A stretch of 16,904 bases of DNA from Lachnoclostridium sp. UBA1241 (lineage in GTDB: Bacteria; Bacillota; Clostridia; Lachnospirales; Lachnospiraceae): NCBI GenBank assembly GCA_002308955.1, contig DBWJ01000013.1:4699-21602 (forward strand). Reading direction: 5' to 3'. The notes under the pieces are model-generated. The model was not told where the DNA came from and ran no database searches. It saw only the letters and a program-made list of their open reading frames with translations. Both the position numbers and the translations under genes were made by a program. Shown piece after piece: positions 13,986 to 16,904 of this stretch (position 1 is the stretch's first letter; each line of letters begins with the position of its first letter).

Positions 13986-14396
13986 ATGAACAAAAAACAA
14001 CTGTCCTACCTTTTCTGCGGGATTCTGTCGGGAGTCGGCGTGTTCCTTCTCATTCTCGGGATTACACAGTCATCGCAGATGATCACCGAAGACGACCGCC
14101 TGTTTTCGCATATGTTTCTGACGATCCCGGGAGTTCTCGCAATCGGCTCGGGACTTCTGTGTCTGACACGAAAGAACCACCGGTCCGCGGCAGGGTTTGT
14201 TATCACAAACTTCTTCTACACGCTTCTCGGTGGTTTCCTGATTGAATGTTTTGTTTTCCAGTTTCTGCACTTCGGGCTTTCAAGACCGCAGCCCAAGCTT
14301 ACGATTCCCGCAGGGCTTACCTGCCTTTGCTACGGTTTTCTGTTTATGATCTTCCACATTGTCTTCTGTGTCATTTACGGCAGGAAGAAAAACTAG
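13986..14396 (+). CDS. Small four-helix membrane protein
   Basis: A 136-residue protein of unknown function with four hydrophobic segments, about 7-27, 43-61, 69-94 and 107-131, and a basic tail (YGRKKN). ATG 13986 follows GCGAGG, 15 bases after the LTA-synthase-like stop, so it is very likely co-transcribed and may assist or accompany that enzyme. The gene converges on the PrsA-like gene with 11 bases between the two stops. No hairpin terminator is visible there, so the two transcripts may overlap at their 3' ends. Confidence 0.75.
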   Translation: MNKKQLSYLFCGILSGVGVFLLILGITQSSQMITEDDRLFSHMFLTIPGVLAIGSGLLCLTRKNHRSAAGFVITNFFYTLLGGFLIECFVFQFLHFGLSRPQPKLTIPAGLTCLCYGFLFMIFHIVFCVIYGRKKN

Positions 14397-14407
14397 GAAA
14401 AATCGAA

Positions 14408-15406
14408 TTACATCGCATCCCAGAGTGCTTCGTTGATCTCGACCTTGGAATTGGCCCGCCACTTCTTATAGAGTTCTTCGAAGTACTCTTTGCATATCTT
14501 GGCAAATGCCTCTTCCTCGGCACGCTGCGTCTCGGCGGCGTTGATCTTATTCTTACGGCAGAAGATATACAGGCCGTCCGAAGTCTCCACAATGTTACTG
14601 ATCGCTCCCTCCGGAAGCGCAAACAGCATATCCGTAATGTCCCGGTCGTAGGAATCCCGTCCGATGGTGATCTCGACGTTCGGCGCGTCGGTCTGCTCCT
14701 TCGCGAAATTATAGAAATCCTCGGCCGCAAGGGCACGCTCGAGAAGAATCTTCATGTCCCCGCGAAGCTCTCTTAAGCTGTCGCCGGTAACCGTTACCGG
14801 ATTGCCTTCGTTGTCGGTATATACCTTCGTCTTGAAGAGATAATAGAAATCGCTCCGTTCGGTCTCGCGCTCATCGGGACGCGCGTCCACGTTCAAAGTA
14901 ACCGTCTCGTAAACCTTCTTCGCAAGAACGTTATCCGTATAAATGGAACGCACAAGGTCCTCGGTGATGCCGTACCGCTTCGCCGTATCCTCGGTAATGC
15001 CGTTCAGGAAGTTCTTCGTGTAATCGTTCACCTGAAGCACGTCATCCGCGCCGAGCGCCACGTCAAACTCGTTCGCCATGAAGCCAACCAGCTTGATGTA
15101 AATGATCTTCTCTAAAAGCTCGTCCTTCATCAGCTCGGCATAGGTTCTTCCGTCCCGGGTGAACTTGAAATCCCAGACGCCCTCGCCGTACAGCGTTTCG
15201 ACCTCTTCGCGCATGCTCAGAAGATAGATGTTCGCCTCCGCGTAACTGACGTCGTGTCCGTCGATCCGCATGACGACATCCTTTGTAAATCCCTGGCTTG
15301 AAGGCAGCTCCTTGTCGCCGTTCTTACCCTTCTTGCATCCGCCGAGAAGTCCCACGGCAAGGATTATTACAAGAAACCATATAAGTTTATTTCTGACTGT
15401 TCTCAT
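14408..15406 (-). CDS. PrsA/SurA-like peptidyl-prolyl isomerase lipoprotein
   Basis: A 332-residue secreted lipoprotein: basic start, a hydrophobic helix (8-22) and the lipobox LGGC with C24 as the lipidated residue, followed by a polar linker. Residues about 42-180 resemble the SurA/PrsA N-terminal chaperone domain (FTKDVVMRIDGHDVSYAEANIYL...). The region about 185-300 fits a parvulin domain, ending in the characteristic LPEGAISNIVETSDGLYIF stretch. Such proteins help exported proteins fold outside the membrane. PrsA isomerase residues cannot be confirmed by eye and the parvulin part is diverged, so a pure chaperone is possible. The start at 15406 has GGAGG five bases upstream, inside mfd; the longer start at 15424 lacks a site. 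It overlaps mfd by 20 bases. Confidence 0.8.
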   Translation of the reverse strand: MRTVRNKLIWFLVIILAVGLLGGCKKGKNGDKELPSSQGFTKDVVMRIDGHDVSYAEANIYLLSMREEVETLYGEGVWDFKFTRDGRTYAELMKDELLEKIIYIKLVGFMANEFDVALGADDVLQVNDYTKNFLNGITEDTAKRYGITEDLVRSIYTDNVLAKKVYETVTLNVDARPDERETERSDFYYLFKTKVYTDNEGNPVTVTGDSLRELRGDMKILLERALAAEDFYNFAKEQTDAPNVEITIGRDSYDRDITDMLFALPEGAISNIVETSDGLYIFCRKNKINAAETQRAEEEAFAKICKEYFEELYKKWRANSKVEINEALWDAM

Positions 15407-16904
15407 CGGTTCCTCCGTTCTCATTTACCAAAATCCGCTTCATCGTCTGTAATACGCGGTTACACTCATCCAAAATCTTAAGCGCGTCGCCCTGCTCCGA
15501 AAGGGTATAGGAGAAGGTCGGGCATTTGCCCGGAGTCATTGCGATCTTCCGCCCGTAGGCCTTCAGAAAATCCGGAATCCTGCCTACATCGACCCTTGCC
15601 TTCGGGAACATCTGAAGCACCAGGAAGCCCTTCTTTAAGATAACCTTCTCGACATAGCAGCGGTGCGCCGCCGCCTTTACAAGCGCCACATGCAGAAGGA
15701 TGTTCACGCACTCGGGCATATCGCCGAAGCGGTCGCAGAGCTCCTCCGTCATGTCGCTCAGCTCTTCTTCGGTTTCGATTCCCGCAATCCGCTTGTACAT
15801 ATCAAGCTTCTGCATCTCGTTACGGATGTAATTGGACGGGATGTAGGCGTTCAGGTCCGCGTCCACCGAGGTCTCGAAGGATTCCTCCTCCGGCTCCTCG
15901 CCTTTCATAGATCGTACCGCTTCTTTGAGCATTTTGCAATACAAATCATACCCGACCGCGTCCATATGCCCGCTCTGCGCTGCTCCTAAAAGGTCGCCCG
16001 CGCCCCGGATCTCAAGGTCCCGCATCGAAATCTTTATGCCGGAGCCGAGGTCAGAGTACTCACGGATTGCCGCAAGCCGTTTCTCCGCCACTTCGGAAAG
16101 AATCTTATCCCTCCGGTACAGGATAAACGCGTACGCCGTCCTGTTGGACCGCCCGACGCGCCCCCTTAACTGATAGAGCTGCGACAGTCCGAACCGGTCC
16201 GCGTCGTCGATAATGATCGTATTTACGTTACTGATGTCCATGCCGGTCTCGATGATCGTCGTCGAAACGAGCACGTCGATATCGCCGTTGATGAAGTCGA
16301 ACATCACGTCCTCAAGCTGGCGCTCGCTCATCTGCCCGTGGGCAAATGACACGTTGGCCTCCGGGCAAAGCTCGGAAAGCTTCGCGACGACATCCTCGAT
16401 TCCCGCAACCCGCGGAACGACGTAATATACCTGCCCGCCGCGGTTTAACTCGCGGTTGATTGCCTCGCGGATCATCTCCTCATTCTTCTCGAGGACAAAG
16501 GTCTGGATCGGCACACGGTCGCTCGGTGGGTCCTCAAGGATGCTCATGTCCCGGATTCCGATGAGGCTCATGTGAAGCGTGCGCGGAATCGGCGTCGCCG
16601 TTAACGTCAGCGCGTCGATATCCTTTCGCATCTGCTTAATCTTTTCTTTATGCGTAACGCCGAAGCGCTGTTCCTCGTCCACGATCAAAAGACCGAGATT
16701 CTTAAAAGAAACATCCTTGCTGAGAATTCGGTGCGTCCCGATTAAGATGTCCACAAGCCCTTTCTTCACGCGCTCTAACGTCTTCTTCTGCTCGGAAGGT
16801 GAGCGGAAACGGCTCAGCATGTCGATGGAAAAGGGGAAGTTTCTCAGTCGGTTCGTGAACGTATTGAAGTGCTGCTGCGCAAGGATTGTCGTCGGAACCA
16901 GGAC
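15387..16904 (-). CDS. mfd: Transcription-repair coupling factor Mfd, C-terminal part
   Basis: The frame continues to the right edge, so the 5' part is missing; 505 residues of an expected roughly 1,150 are visible. Mfd is an ATP-driven translocase that removes stalled RNA polymerase and recruits UvrA. The fragment starts in helicase motif Ib (VLVPTTILAQQH), then shows DEEQRFG (motif II, about 76-82), TATPIPRTL (motif III, 102-110), VSTTIIETGMDI (motif V) and QLRGRVGRS (motif VI, 245-253), followed by the translocation motif near 296-322 (RDLEIRGAGDLLG...). The last 130 or so residues are the C-terminal regulatory (TRCF) domain. The Walker A lysine lies outside the window. The stop at 15387 lies inside the foldase gene, suggesting translational coupling. 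Confidence 0.95.
   Translation of the reverse strand, partial: VLVPTTILAQQHFNTFTNRLRNFPFSIDMLSRFRSPSEQKKTLERVKKGLVDILIGTHRILSKDVSFKNLGLLIVDEEQRFGVTHKEKIKQMRKDIDALTLTATPIPRTLHMSLIGIRDMSILEDPPSDRVPIQTFVLEKNEEMIREAINRELNRGGQVYYVVPRVAGIEDVVAKLSELCPEANVSFAHGQMSERQLEDVMFDFINGDIDVLVSTTIIETGMDISNVNTIIIDDADRFGLSQLYQLRGRVGRSNRTAYAFILYRRDKILSEVAEKRLAAIREYSDLGSGIKISMRDLEIRGAGDLLGAAQSGHMDAVGYDLYCKMLKEAVRSMKGEEPEEESFETSVDADLNAYIPSNYIRNEMQKLDMYKRIAGIETEEELSDMTEELCDRFGDMPECVNILLHVALVKAAAHRCYVEKVILKKGFLVLQMFPKARVDVGRIPDFLKAYGRKIAMTPGKCPTFSYTLSEQGDALKILDECNRVLQTMKRILVNENGGTDENSQK

Overview
The window looks like chromosome from a fibre-degrading, Gram-positive anaerobe of the Clostridia, probably Lachnospiraceae-like. 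That placement rests on gene content, not on a database search: a GH115 alpha-glucuronidase for glucuronoxylan, a YhbD/bactofilin pair, an LTA-synthase-type membrane enzyme, a PrsA-like lipoprotein behind mfd, and strong AGGAGG ribosome-binding sites. Coding sequence is moderately G+C-rich. The gene-free regions are more A+T-rich and carry repeats.

Layout. (1) 1-4265, minus strand: a GH115 glycoside hydrolase, a xylose-isomerase-like TIM-barrel protein, and the start of a small membrane protein that runs off the left edge, read in that order. The GH115 has its own promoter and no signal peptide, which suggests intracellular removal of glucuronic-acid side chains from imported xylo-oligosaccharides. 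(2) 4336-5526, plus strand: a consensus sigma-A promoter carrying two identical 13-bp operators, then yhbD and a bactofilin overlapping by ATGA. (3) 5527-6203: a gene-free, repeat-rich island with palindromic elements, a 60-bp direct repeat bracketing four 85-bp units with inverted arms, and 24-27-bp tandem repeats running into the 3' end of rsmJ. (4) 6204-8537, minus strand: an operon of a cytidylate-kinase-like P-loop protein, a Sel1-repeat protein and RsmJ. (5) 8678-9610, plus strand: a cysteine-synthase-family enzyme, divergent from that operon and followed by a bidirectional terminator. (6) 9727-10296, minus strand: a small single-pass membrane protein. (7) 10426-14396, plus strand: a MATE transporter, an LTA-synthase-family enzyme with an extra C-terminal beta domain, and a small four-helix membrane protein. 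(8) 14408-16904, minus strand: the C-terminal part of mfd (gene runs off the right edge) overlapping a PrsA-like foldase lipoprotein.

Most genes are housekeeping or envelope functions. I found no transposase, phage gene, CRISPR array, tRNA or rRNA. The least explained content is non-coding: the 85-bp inverted-arm array at 5720-6015, and the recurrence at three minus-strand genes (GH115, rsmJ, the 9727 gene) of degenerate tandem copies of the gene's own 3' end just past its stop codon. The twin operator at the yhbD promoter is the clearest regulatory signal.
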